Shown piece by piece: positions 35,701-48,400 of a stretch of DNA of 64,000 bases (the stretch's first letter is position 1; each line of letters starts with the position of its first letter). Below the pieces are notes generated by a model, which was not told where the DNA came from, did no database searches, and saw nothing but the letters and a program-made list of their open reading frames with translations. Location of the stretch: NCBI RefSeq assembly GCF_000208745.1, contig NC_030854.1, positions 29,967,462-30,031,461 of the forward strand, given 5' to 3'. Position numbers and translations under genes: made by a program. The DNA comes from Theobroma cacao (lineage: Eukaryota > Streptophyta > Magnoliopsida > Malvales > Malvaceae).

Positions 35701-38700
35701 CCCGTCCTCTTCCTCCAGATTTATACTGATTCAGCTGAAGCCAAGATCCCGGCAGTTCTAGATTATCTAGAAACTGTCATTGAGGTACATTTTATACTTG
35801 TCTTAACAGGGAGCATATCAAATACACTTTTTTTTCCTACAATTATCCATCACAAGGATGAATTATATGGCGGTCCACCTCTTATGGGTGTGGGTTCCAT
35901 CTAAAATTTTGGTGGACCCAACACAATTTATGATTGTGATTGGACAATTGTAAGGAAAAGTAGTAAAAGTCTGCGTTGCTCCAATTCTTCATTTTCCTTG
36001 AAGTACCGGTGTCCAACACGTATCCGCTGGACATGGGTATGGAGGCTTGACCTTCCAAATATATGGAAAAACTTATAACAAAATTGAACATAAAAGTGTC
36101 GGGTACATACCTCTATCCGTCACTCACCCCCAAGTCTGAGTAACGTAGGTAAAAGTATCATAGTTGATGTGCTTTCGTCTTAACAAATCTATGACTGCAT
36201 GAAAGACACAGGAAGCATTTTGTGTGAATAAGTCTCACCATGGTGAAAGATGAGCTCAGATCATAGTTATAACTTATAAGCTCAATGCTTGTACTTTTTC
36301 TAATCTGCCTGTCATGTCTACTTTAAGTTGCCAAATGTGAAATGTCCTGAAATTTTACATATGGAGTAACAACTAACAAGCCTGTTATTAGTTGTGGAAA
36401 ATGTGAGATCCAAGTGTATTAGCTCATTTGAATCTCCTTTGGTTGTGATAATATGGACCTTTCATTAGTTGCTGGCAAAGTAGCATCTTATGTTTTCAGT
36501 CTGGTTATTGTGTATAAGATTTGAATGGATATTTTTATCAACTTGAAGATTTCATCTTAAAACTGATTTAAGTGGAGAAATCTAGAATGAGGGTCTGCAT
36601 TTGTTCTAGCTAGAGAGTTAAGCTACCTTAAACTTGAAAGAAGAGGCAGTAAGGAGTCTGGACACCTGACATATCCAGCTCTTGATGCCCTTACTATATG
36701 TTTGGGTGACATGTGCTTACAATTAGCATTCTCCATTTTTCATAACCCGTCTTAAGTTTACTTCTCATCATGAATTTATTACTTATTGGCCCTTATATAT
36801 TTATTTGATATAAATAATTCTTTCAGGCAGGCTGCAAATTTCTAATATTTGCACATCATCAGCCCATGATTGAAGCAATACATCAGTTTCTCCTTGTAAG
36901 GCCACTTAAATTCATATTGAAATTTTCTCAAGATTGATCTATCCTTATAATATGTACCAATTTTCCAGAAGAAGAAAGTGGGTTGCATTCGAATTGATGG
37001 TGCTACCCCTGCATCCTCAAGGCAAGCTTTGGTTAATGATTTTCAGGAGAAGGATGCTATCAGGGCAGCAGTGGTATGGCTGCTTTTGCTTCATATTGTT
37101 CTGCTAATCATTTTCATATTTCCTTTCGTTTAGATTTTGATGTAAACCTTAAAATTTTAATTATGGTAAATGTGGTTAAATCCCAGTTCTCTTGCATTGC
37201 TAATTGCAGCTATCTATCAAAGCTGGAGGTGTCGGATTGACTTTAACAGCTGCAAGTACTGTTATCTTTGCAGAGTTGTCATGGACTCCAGGTGACCTGA
37301 TTCAAGCTGAAGATCGCGCTCATAGGATTGGCCAGGTAAGCCACAGGCCAGAGCAGTTATATCTGTGAGGAATTCATTTGCCATGTTATGCAAATTATGA
37401 CCTTGATATTTGTTTGACAAGGCTGAAGTCTGATGTGTACCTAAAAATTTGCAGTTACATGAGCCTAACGTAATGTAGAACTGGCACTCAGAAATAATCT
37501 GAAATTCTCAATCAAATCTCCATCTCATTGTTAAAATAAAAAAGAAAGAAAATTCCAAAATCTCAGAATCACTTAAAACTCTCAAATATAAAAAATATCA
37601 TTATCTCATCAATCAAACGTAATTCTCATAACCTACTAGAAACTGAAACAATATGGGTAAACCCTTACCTTGCAGAAACATAAAATATCAAGTATAACCT
37701 TGAAGCTGTCATACTTGGAAAACACTAATTAATATAAAATAACCTTAATAATCTAATGTAACCAATCCTAAATGTAAATAAAAATTAGATTGAACCTTTA
37801 AAGTATAAGAAAATAGCTAAAAAAAATCGTAAAAATAAGTTAATTCTCCTAATAGCTTCCTTTCCATTCTCCATCCCCGGGCCTTCTTGGGGGCCTCATT
37901 TTTTATTGCTACCCTTTATGTTTTCTACCAGAATGAAGGGCCCTACATCTAGCATTACTGAGTTTTGATCCAGCTTGACCAGATAGGGGTTACATAGGCT
38001 GTACTCCAGTTAAGGACTTTTCATGAAGCCATTGTTTCCATTCAAAATTTTGAAACGTGTGTGAATGGAAGACTACAGGCAGGTTGTAAAGGACAAAAAA
38101 TTTCTTAAAGTTGTAATTGAATCACAAGAACTAGATTGGGAACTATTTTCAATATTAATCTTCTAATCTTAAAGGGAAATAGCACTGATCTGCAGAAAAA
38201 GTTGTTTTTTATTATGTTGTGACTATCAAATGATTTGTAGCTGTGATGATATCACATTAGTTATGACTTCTCTGGAACATGATGGATTTTTTGGGTTCTG
38301 CTAGCAGACATTCATTTTCTCTCACTGCTCAGTATCCTATCTGTTTATCCTGTACTCTGACATGTGGTTCATGTTCTTAGGCCTCTTCAGTTAATATATA
38401 CTACCTGCTAGCAAATGACACTGTTGATGACATCATATGGTATGTGCTTTTGCTACCCCATTTGGTAATCTTGGTCCTCTCTGAATGCCGACAACATGTG
38501 TTGATGATGAATGACTACTAAATTCGATTTGTTGTTTACTTTTCAGGGATGTTGTTCAGAACAAGTTGGAAACTCTGGGTCAGGTAATTTGCTTCTCTCT
38601 CTTTCTAAAATGAATCACACACATGCACATATAACAAAATATAGTAAGAATTTAGGGGTTTCATGAAACTCGTTGATCGTAATTTCATTTAGTTGGTATA

Positions 38701-39411
38701 CTGAAGCTCTAGTTATTCACGATTAGATGCTTGATGGCCATGAGAATACCTTGGAAGTTTCAACCAGCCAACAACAAAGAAGTCCATTGAAGCAGAAAAC
38801 TCTGGATTCTTTCACGAAGCGCTGTAACAGCATCGATGATGCTGGTCAGGTAATTTGCTTCTCTCTCTTTCTAAAATGAATCACACACATGCACATATAA
38901 CAAAATATAGTAAGAATTTAGGGGTTTCATGAAACTCGTTGATCGTAATTTCATTTAGTTGGTATACTGAAACTCTAGTTATTCATGATTAGATGCTTGA
39001 TGGCCATGAGAATACCTTGGAAGTTTCAACCAGCCAACAACAAAGAAGTCCATTGAAGCAGAAAACTCTGGATTCTTTCACGAAGCGCTGTAACAGCATC
39101 GATGATGCTGGTCAGGTAATTTGCTTCTCTCTCTTTCTAAAATGAATCACACACATGCACATATAACAAAATATAGTAAGAATTTAGGGGTTTCATGAAA
39201 CTCGTTGATCGTAATTTCATTTAGTTGGTATACTGAAACTCTAGTTATTCACGATTAGATGCTTGATGGCCATGAGAATACCTTGGAAGTTTCAACCAGC
39301 CAACAACAAAGAAGTCCACTGAAGCAGAAAACTCTGGATTCTTTCATGAAGCGCTGTAACAGCATCGATGATGCTGAACATCAATCCAAGCTCAAATACC
39401 CCAGGCACTGA
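29761..39411 (+). CDS. CHR18: SMARCAL1-type SNF2 annealing helicase (CHR18-like)
   Basis: Nuclear ATP-dependent DNA-annealing enzyme that remodels stalled replication forks. Exons: 29761-29913, 30031-30085, 30161-30258, 30344-30399, 30556-30631, 30742-30808, 30971-31037, 31190-31256, 32110-32193, 32295-32336, 32437-32592, 33387-33464, 33930-33998, 34097-34162, 34266-34394, 34983-35039, 35494-35583, 35719-35784, 36827-36895, 36969-37073, 37210-37335, 38381-38439, 38547-38583, 38727-38849, 38993-39115, 39259-39411. All phases agree (756 aa; 674 without the two extra terminal exons). A HARP-like region (about 70-165) precedes the SNF2 core: DEMGLGKT (204-211), DESH (312-315), LTGTP (341-345), [11 protein letters not shown] (582-592). 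The introns after exons 8 and 11 start with GC (CAG|GCAAAT, AAG|GCAAGT). The last exon is triplicated. An acidic start, [19 protein letters not shown], is characteristic. Confidence 0.93.
38578..39375 (+). repeat. 266-bp tandem triplication of intron plus terminal exon
   Basis: Units 38578-38843, 38844-39109 and 39110-39375. Each begins with GGTCAG (last six bases of exon 23 in unit 1), then a complete 143-bp intron, then 117 bp of the final exon up to GATGATGCT. I see only about five differing positions among the copies (for example CACGATT/CATGATT before the acceptor, and TTCACG/TTCATG in the exon). The event is recent, or is kept homogeneous. Each unit brings its own GT donor and AG acceptor. 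Confidence 0.93.
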
Positions 39412-40399
39412 GCAACCTACTCAAAGTACTATACCTATATTTTTGCCCCACTTGCATAGCAAGACATGTACCGTACAGGCACATGGAATTATTAATGTTG
39501 TACTAATGAAACACATTAATCACTAAATTAGCACTATCTAATCATAATATCACCACTTAGGGGATATGCTTGGTACTCGGAATGTAACGTAAGCTTCGTT
39601 GGATTGGCGTTACCCTGGTAATAGAATCCATTGGCATATTTAATGTTTTCGTTTGGATTCATAGAAAATATTTCTCATGTCCGAGTGGAAGGATTTCTTT
39701 TTGTATTGTTTTAAGCCACCACATGATACTCATATTGCCCTTCAGTATTAAAAAAAAAAATGATAATTTACATACAATGGGGAAGTCACTTCTTCCAGAT
39801 AAAGAAGTCAAATTTGTGTCAGATAGGAGATCTGTTCGTCAAAAAACAGAGGAAAAGTGATTTTAGGGGATTTTACTTAGTTTTATTTGTGATTAGATAA
39901 TATAAATCATGTTGGTAACAATTGAGTTTGATATGTTTGTTATATATTGGTTATAAAATATGAATATTTATTGTTCATTTATATCTCTGTATTTAGGCAT
40001 TTTATAATATTTCCCAAAAAATAATCATGTCTTCTTCAAACAATAATTATGCAATAGATTATGAGTTTCAATTTCAAGAAAAAAAAATATTATAGATACG
40101 GTCAAAGAGTTGCTATTAGAATATCTGAATATGAAAATGAAAAACTCTATTTTATTTATCAAGAGAGAATCGCTCTTCAATAATGAGTTAATCACTAGTA
40201 ATAAATAAAATGTAATATTGTAAACTTCACCGACCCAAACTTGATAAAAGCTCGAATCTCCGTTTTGGTAAGGGCGAGGAGCTTGACAAACCTGTCCGAC
40301 CCAAACTTCAACATATGTTGTTGGTTTAACCAAGGCTTCACCGAGGAACACTTGGCTCCGACTGAGAAGCGGAAAGTCGAAGAGGAAGCTCTCGAGTGG
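39412..40399. other. Intergenic between helicase and PPR genes
   Basis: Helicase 3' UTR, then AT-rich sequence with an A run at 39750-39760. No gene seen. A reading frame in phase with the PPR gene extends upstream to 40241 but has no ATG there, so it is probably leader. Confidence 0.6.
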
Positions 40400-42280
40400 A
40401 TGATGGGGAGGTGGAAAGGTGCTTTACGATCTACTACTCATCTTCAACAAATGGGTAACGCTAAATCCACCATATCGATCCTTTTCCTTCTATTTACTCG
40501 TCGCCCAATCCTTCATCTTAAAAGGGCTGGTTGCTTTTATTTCCAAATCTCTTGTTCTTATGCTACTATTAGTTCCCCGGACACTGAAACTTCTGTGAAT
40601 GTGAGGGGGAAAGGCAAGCATCAGTTTCAGTTTGATAATATTGGTGAAGCCTTGACGTTGTTTAATCGGATGATTCATAGCCATCCCCGCCCTTCTATTA
40701 TTGAATTTAGTCGGTTATTAGGTGCCGTTGTTAGAATTAAGGATTATGTAACTGCTGTTTCCCTTATTAGACAAATGGAATTGCTGGGTATTCAACACAA
40801 TGTCTATACTCTCACCATATTAATTAATTGCTTCTGCCACTTGCAATGTGTGGATTTCGGTTTCTCTCTTTTGGGAAAAATGTTTAAACTCGGTCTCCAG
40901 CCTAATGTCATAACATTCTCCACTTTGATTAATGGACTCTGCATTGTAAGTAAAGTAGCCCGTGCAGTGATGTTGTTCAATGACATGGTCAGGGAAGGGT
41001 ATCAGCCTAATTTAATTAGTTATAGTACGATAGTAAATGGTCTTTGTAAAATAGGTGATACTAGTGGGGCTATTAGATTGCTAAGGATGATGGAACAAAG
41101 AGGTTGTGCACCTAACATTGTCACATACACCACCATCATTGATAGCCTTTGTAAGGATGAAAATGTTGCAGAGGCTTTGAAACTCTTATCAGAAATGAGA
41201 GGTAAAGGCATCCCATCAAATATTGTCACTTATAGTTCCCTAATTCATGCTATGTGTAATTTGGGGCAGTGGAAAGAGGTTACTAGTTTATTGAAGGAAA
41301 TGGTGGCTAACAATGTCATGCCGAATGTTGTCACCTGTAATATATTGCTTGATGCACTTTGTAAAGAAGGGTTGGTTTCAGAGGCTCATGATGTGGTTAA
41401 GAAAATGTCTCAAGAGGGTGTTGGATCTGATATTGTCACATACAATACGTTGATGGATAGCTGTTGTTTGCGTAGTGAAATATACGAGGCAAGAAAGATA
41501 TTTGATTTGCTGGTTGGCAGGGGTTGTGCCCCTAATATTGTTAGTTACAATGCTTTGTTCAGTGGATATTGCAAAGCTAAGAGGGTGGATGAGGCAATGA
41601 ATCTTTTTCATGAGATCTCTGATAAGGGATTTATTCCTGATGTTGTTACTTATACCATTCTTATAAATGGAATGTGTGAAATCGGGAGACTTTCGGCTGC
41701 ACAAGAACTTTTCAAGGAGATGTCTGCCAATGGGCAAATTCCAGATCAAATGACTTACTCAGCTTTGCTAGATGGCTTATGCAAACATGGTCACGTTCAT
41801 GAGGCATTGGAATTCTTTCAAGCAATGCATAATAGTGGGTTGGAACCTAGCATTTTCCATTATAGTATTCTACTTGATGGCTTGTGTCAAGTTAGGGAGT
41901 TTAAACTAGCAAGGCAGTTGTTTCGTCAAATCTTTGCCAAAGCATTGCACCCAAACATTTATGTGTATACTATTATGATCAAAGCACTTTTTGAAGAAGG
42001 GCTACCAAATGAAGCACAGGAGTTGTTTAGGAAAATGGAAGAAGGTGGCTGCCTGGCAAATAGCTGCTCTTATAACACAATGGTCCAGGGATTTCTTCGA
42101 AACAATGACATGTCGAGTGTCATGCAAATTCTTCATGAAATGGTTGACAAGGGATTTTCTCTGGATGTCCCCATGGCAGTCATGCTAGTTGATTTCTTAT
42201 CTACTGATGAAACAAATCAAACTTTTCCTGAAGTAGTCTATAAAAACATTGAAGACTATCAAATTGTAAATGTCAAGTGA
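40400..42280 (+). CDS. Restorer-of-fertility-like P-class PPR protein
   Basis: Intronless, 626 aa from the ATG at 40400. ATGs at 40403 and 40451 are equally possible, and the one at 40451 gives a basic, Phe/Leu-rich start (MGNAKSTISILFLLFTRR) that looks like a mitochondrial presequence. Fourteen consecutive 35-residue PPR motifs span residues 100-589 without gaps, preceded by a half motif (GEALTLFNRM) and followed by a degenerate one. Phrases such as TLINGLC, IVTYTTIIDSLCK and DVVTYTILINGMC mark the RFL clade, whose members bind and process mitochondrial transcripts and include fertility restorers. There is no E, DYW or SMR domain. The motif-5/35 residue pairs are SN, TN, SN, SN, TN, SN, ND, NN, ND, TD, SS, SN, TN, ND. 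A spliced 3' UTR is possible (GCAG at 42437-42440). The frame is fully open and looks functional. Confidence 0.94.
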   Translation: MMGRWKGALRSTTHLQQMGNAKSTISILFLLFTRRPILHLKRAGCFYFQISCSYATISSPDTETSVNVRGKGKHQFQFDNIGEALTLFNRMIHSHPRPSIIEFSRLLGAVVRIKDYVTAVSLIRQMELLGIQHNVYTLTILINCFCHLQCVDFGFSLLGKMFKLGLQPNVITFSTLINGLCIVSKVARAVMLFNDMVREGYQPNLISYSTIVNGLCKIGDTSGAIRLLRMMEQRGCAPNIVTYTTIIDSLCKDENVAEALKLLSEMRGKGIPSNIVTYSSLIHAMCNLGQWKEVTSLLKEMVANNVMPNVVTCNILLDALCKEGLVSEAHDVVKKMSQEGVGSDIVTYNTLMDSCCLRSEIYEARKIFDLLVGRGCAPNIVSYNALFSGYCKAKRVDEAMNLFHEISDKGFIPDVVTYTILINGMCEIGRLSAAQELFKEMSANGQIPDQMTYSALLDGLCKHGHVHEALEFFQAMHNSGLEPSIFHYSILLDGLCQVREFKLARQLFRQIFAKALHPNIYVYTIMIKALFEEGLPNEAQELFRKMEEGGCLANSCSYNTMVQGFLRNNDMSSVMQILHEMVDKGFSLDVPMAVMLVDFLSTDETNQTFPEVVYKNIEDYQIVNVK

Positions 42281-45200
42281 TTTCTTCCCAGTCAATATCA
42301 GGATAGTAAATTCTAACAAAATTCCCATATTGTGTAAGTTTCCATCAATGTACATCTTTTCCAACATTGAGGAAGCAAGCAATATTTTACACCTTGTGTT
42401 CTCATCCTATTGGGCTAATTTTGTGTGTGTTTTTTGCAGCATACCTAGGTGGAAATGCACCAAAGCTGGAAGCTCAGCTGTAGTTTGCCATTTCTTCTGG
42501 TTTTGGGCTAGGTTTTGATGGTAAGTATTTTCATTAGAAGAACAGTTAAAGATTGTCTATGAATCCTCACAGCTAATTTACCATGTCCTCTAGAGTAGTC
42601 CATGCACCAGAAGCAAAAGCTGATTCTTTGTATATTTACCTGGGTTACACATATATGACTATTTCCAATATCAGTAGACTTAGAATTTAATGTTGTATGT
42701 AGTGTCAAATCTACTCTTTCTTGGGTTTTCTTTTTGGAGAACCTTTGGAGTTGAAGGCAGAATTGCATCTCTGGCTTTGAAATTTCTTTCTCTGAACTAA
42801 TTATCTGTTTGATTTAATGATTCTGTAGGCTAGTGCCAGTCATAAATCTGCTTCATGGTGATTTACGATCATTCTGAGCTAGAGTTTCTAATTTGGGAGG
42901 ATCAAGTAATTGGAACTTTTTGGAAGAGATCAGCATAAATTTGAGATAGTCCAGAGCAGCCAATGTTGATGTGTGGTTTGAGTCACTTGCATTCTATGAA
43001 AAACTTGTTTTTACTATCTACTTTCAAAAGCTGGAACCAAGGGCCAAAAACTCCATTTGCAAGGGGTTCTTGTCTTGTTTTTTTAAGTATTCATTTACAC
43101 TCTTCCCATAATGGATAGGTTGCAGTTAATTTGGATTGACTGTATATATGGGAGGTGTTGCTGATTCGTTGTCACAAAATAGTTCTGAAAAATTCACTTA
43201 TCCTTGCAAAACTTATGGTCCCAATCCGTTCGGCCCCTTTCTGATTAGTTTGCTACTTTTGAAGGCTGTGGCAAACCATTGGAAGGAAAATTGAGATTGA
43301 TTTACTTTTCTGTTGGCATAAAATATAGGTTCGACTACGGCAGAAAGGGTTGATAATCCAAAAAACCTACAATTGAACCACTAAGAAGCAACTGCAAAAG
43401 TATTGGGAGATAGAAGAATTTTCTGTGGCAATCAGTGCGTAATGAAAGAAGGTTTTGGCAGACATGTCTTGAGGTATTTGAGGTTTGGAATCATGCTCAA
43501 GGTGCAGAAAGTTGACTTGCCGGACAAATCAACAAGATGGAAGGAATAAGCAAGCGAGATGTTTTGCTGTGACAGCAAATTGGGAAGAATACATGGAATC
43601 TTAAAAGAGCAAAGCCAGGGTAGCATGGGTGAGGAATGTGCGATGACTTGGTCATTTTTGTCTAAACTCTTAATATTCTGTGCAAGCAGAGTTACACTGA
43701 TTAATTGATCAAAGATTTACTACTTAACAAATGGTTGAGTAGTTGAAGATATTTTTGCTCATATGCTACCAAAAATTCAATTAGTAATGTATTGAGGAAG
43801 CAAGGTTGGAGCCTGCTGAACTTGTTTTGCTTTTGAGTGTTAAAAGACAACATGATACCCTTCTATCTTTTATTTTGCTTAATTCTCATTTAATACCCCA
43901 TATTTTTTAATTGTAAATTTTTTATTATTATTTGTGATTTTTTAATTTTTTTTTATAATTAATTAATTAATGGATAAAATATCTTTATCCCCTAAGTTTT
44001 ATTTATAATTTTACAAAGATCTATTAGTATTGAAAATAGACTGTTCGTTTTAAAAGTGTAAATAGTATTAAAAAATAAAATGAAATGTCTAAAATACCTT
44101 TCACATAAATATAATTTAACGGCAGCATGTATAATATGGGGAAGGGTTTATATTTTTTTCATCTTTTATTTTTTTTCTCGTTTGATTGGCAATTATCTCA
44201 AGAAATAACTATAATATTGACTATTTTTTAAAATCATCCAAAAAGCTTAACTATTTATCATTGTATTTACTATTTTATGGTTGGGGAATAGCTTTTAAAA
44301 TTGATAAGATTAAAATATCATTTATAAATGTGAAAAATTAAAACTCTAAACATTTAAATATTTTCTTTTTCTTCTCATTTTTTCACTTCTTTCTCTCTCT
44401 TCTCACATTCTTACCTCTTTTTCTCTCTTTAACCTCCAGTCGTTAGCGAAGGTAAGCACGACAACTACGAACAACGATGGTTCCAAGGCTAAATATGGTA
44501 AAAAAGCATCGATTTAGTGCTCTTTCGCAAAGTTTGATACAGGAGTTGCTGGATCTAGGGTCCACGGTCTGATCAAATCATAGGAAGTGCCAGATTTGAT
44601 GCCTCTTGATGGTCAAATTCGACTACATGGTGCATCAAATTGATGTTTCATTATGTCGGTCACATTTCTAGCAGTCGACAAGGAAAAAAAAGAAAAAAAG
44701 AAAAAAAGAAAATTGATTTAAAATTAAAAGTTTAAAAATTAATTTTTAAATGATAAAAAATTAAAATTTTAATTATAATAATGTTTAAATTATAAAATAA
44801 AATATTAATGTTTAACTTATTAAATTTTATTAATATATTAAATTTTTATTAAAAATATAAATTAAAAAATAAAAAATACAAATAGAGAAAAAATAAAAAA
44901 TTATGGTTGAAGTTAAGGAATAAAAAAATAAGTTTTATTTTAGTAAATAAATTTTTATAGTTGAAAATAAAAATAGAGATTAAAGACATTGATTAGGGAA
45001 AACTAAACACCATTTTTGTCTAAAAAGGAATACAACATTAAATTAACCGAAATATTAACAATTGATTAAGATTTATTTGTTTAACGAAATATGTATTAAT
45101 AAATCTTTGTAGAATTATGGATAAAATTTAAAGAGGTAGTTGTATTATTATAATAAAATTTAAATTACTTCAAAAGAAAAAAAATTCAAAATTTAAGCAA

Positions 45201-45407
45201 ACACTTAAACAGTGCATTTAGTAGTTAGTATTGTTTCATGTGCTATTAAAAATGTAAATAAACCAACGTTGGACTATAGATCCGAATTTAAACGGGTCGA
45301 CCCGCCCGTAGTTGAAAACCTGATTACGGTTTTATTATTACAAGTAACTGCAAAAACCTAATCCCTGCAATCAGTGAAAGAGGGGAGAACGACAAAAGCC
45401 AAAAACA
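42281..45407. other. Intergenic between PPR and KRI1 genes
   Basis: 42281-43700 is mixed-composition sequence, probably including PPR 3' UTR. 43850-45250 is very AT-rich with A/T runs. I see no coding exon or assignable repeat. Just before KRI1 (about 45350) AAAAACCTAATCCC resembles a telo-box, which is common ahead of ribosome-biogenesis genes, but it is imperfect. Confidence 0.55.
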
Positions 45408-48400
45408 ATGGGTGTGAAACTATTCAAAGACAACGAAGATGCACAAAACGATGACATATCGAAGATCGAAATCAACAAAGAATACGCTCGAAGATTCGAG
45501 CACAACAAGAAACGGGAGGATCTCCAGAGGTACGAGGAGCTGAAGAAGAGAGGACATGTGGAAGAATCTGATGATGAGTCAGATGAAGATTCTTCATCGT
45601 CTGATGGTGAGGATGAAGGTTTTGATGACAAAACTACACTCAGAAAGAAAGATGAGGATTTCTTTAAAGCTTTAATAATGGTGAGGAATTTCTTATCACT
45701 ACACCTTCTTTAGTTATTTTAAACTCTAATTGTTGTCGTATTGTCGCTTTTTGATTTTTAACTGATTATGAGTTTGCTTTTTACGATTTTATTTTGACTT
45801 TTCTTTTTTTTAATGAAGAAAGAAGCGAACAGTGAGATAAATGTACAAAGTTTTTCAGGCACTGGGACTAGTTAGTGTGTTGGTAGGCTTTGCTTCACAA
45901 ATGAATGGAAGAATTCTTCAATCTAATTGCCAAGTTTCATATCTGCCTTCTTATTTAATTGTAAAGTTGGAAGGAGTCTAATCAATTCTCCACTTCTTAA
46001 TTGGTTGTTAAATTTAAGTTAGCAATGGACTCTGCTAGAATGATCCACAAATGGGATTGGATGCAGCAGCTGTGTTTTCAAGTTACATGCCTAGGCAATG
46101 AGGCGCATTGCAAATAAAAGGCCTTGCACCCCTTTGGGAGAAGTGCCTTTGATTGCACAAACAAGCGTGCCTGAACTAAGTATCATTTTGGTTTCTGTAG
46201 TTTTTAATTTATTTATCAGCTTTTCTTCTAATTGTCAAAAAAAGGCTAATATTAGCTCTGGTACATGCACAATTTTTTTGTTGAAGATTGAAGTGAACAA
46301 AACATTGAGCTATCTCTGATGATGATTTTTATCTTTGCAACACGTTAAACAATATAAGTGAAATCATAATTTTTAACTTATTAAATACAATGCATAGAAT
46401 TTTCTTTATCCAATATATTATTTATAATATTAGCACCTTACTTCACTTAGTGAGCACTTATTATGTGCCTGCACGATATTTGAGTCGGTTGAGTGCCTCT
46501 TTTGCCCCGTGTGCATCGGGTGGTGGAGTTATGTTACTCCAACTACAACTCTTCCTTTTCCATCTAGAATCAGCATCTATTCAACAGCTTGAAGTTGACA
46601 TGGATATGGGGCCTCAACCGTCCAAATAGAAGGGGAAATTTACAAAATATTGAACTCACTAGTGTTGTCAAAGGCACAAGGTGAACTCTAAGTGCTAGGA
46701 CCCTTACATCACCTGAGGCACAAGGTGCAAAAGCACGTCCCCAAGTGAAGCAAGGTGCTAATTTCTAAAAGATAATTAATATGTACAGGACAAAGAAAAT
46801 TCTTTGTATTATGTTTAGTAAGTGGAAAATATATTATTTTGTTAATAAGCATTGTAGTGTTTACTCCATTACATTGCTAAATGTGTTCCAAATATCAAGA
46901 ATATCATAATTAATGTCAACAAACAAAGTTCCAAGTTTCCTTCACTTCCATCTACAATAAAAGATGTGCATAAATTATATTATTTAATTTTTATTCCTGT
47001 AATTAGAGCTGACTGACTTGCTTTGAACTGAGGACTTGTAAGTAATCTGAGATTACTGTTGTCTTTTACTACATTGGTATGAAAACTGAAGCTTGGCTAA
47101 TTTATCAATGAATTCTTTTTGAAATATCAATGTTCTAACCTAGGTGAGAAGCCATGACCCCAGATTGAAGGAAAAAGATGTCAAGCTTTTTGAGTCTGAT
47201 GATGATGAAAGCAGCAAACAAGAAGAAGAAAATGAGCCGAAAGAAAAGAAAGATAAGAAGGCAATGTATTTGAAAGATGTGGTGGCAAAACACTTAATGG
47301 AAGAAGGTCCAGATTTTCAGCAGCATGTTGCTGTTAATGACCTGAAAAAGAAGGTAAAGAGTTATGATGAAGAACAAGAAGAGATAAAGAAGGCTCTTTT
47401 GGATGCAACAGAAGAAGTTGACAATGAAGATGATGGGGATTTCTTGAGAGTAAAGGAAACAAAGGGTAAGGATGAGGGGGAAAAAGAAGATTTGGGTGAT
47501 GGAGAGTTTTCAAAGAAGTTGGAAGAGTACTTTGGGGAAGATGAGAAAATGGATGAGAATACGAAGTTCTTGAAGGAGTTTTTCAAGAATAAGATGTGGA
47601 TAGATAAGGAGAAGACGGCTGGAGATCTTGTGGTTGATAATGAGGCTGTGGATGACGCATTGAGGGATGAAGAGGAGATTGAGAGGCAAGAGGGGTATGA
47701 GTTGGAGTATAACTTTAGGCATGAGGAGAATGCAGAGGATAGAGTGATAGGGTACTCTAGGAAAGTAGAGGGATCAGTGAGGAAGAAGGAGAGCAAGAGG
47801 AAGGTACAGAGGGAGAGGAAGGAGGAGAGGATGAGGATTGCAGAGATGGAAAGGAAGGAGGAGTTGAAGCATCTGAAGAATTTGAAGAAGGAAGAAATTA
47901 AGGAGAGAATGAAGAAGGTTATGGAGATTGCAGGCATTAAGAGAGATGAGGAGTGTCCATTTAGTGCTAAGGATTTGGAGGAAGAATTTGATCCTGAGGA
48001 GTATGATAAGATGATGAAGGCTGCATTTGATGAGAAGTATTATGATGATGATGATATGGAGTTCAATAGTGATAGTGATGGAATTGAGAAACCAGACTTT
48101 GATAAAGAGGATGAGTTGCTTGGACTTCCTAAAGGATGGGATGTGCTTGAGTCTCATGAAGGGTTCTTGGCTGCAAGGGAAAGGAATAAACACAAGTTAC
48201 AGAAGGGTGGGGGTAATGATACTGAAGGAGAAGAAGAAATGGGAGAAGAGGAGAAGGGTGAACTCAAAAATGAAGAAGAAGATGATGATGATGATGAGGG
48301 CAAAGAACACAAAAATGAAGATGAAGAAGATGATGAAGAAAGGAAGGAAGAGGAGATTGAGGAAGGTAAGCGGAAAAGGAAGCGTAAATTGTCTATTGTT

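Noticed and set aside
40241..40399. PPR coding region starting at 40241
   Set aside because: The frame is open but begins with TTG and has no ATG before 40400, and the added residues resemble nothing in PPR proteins.
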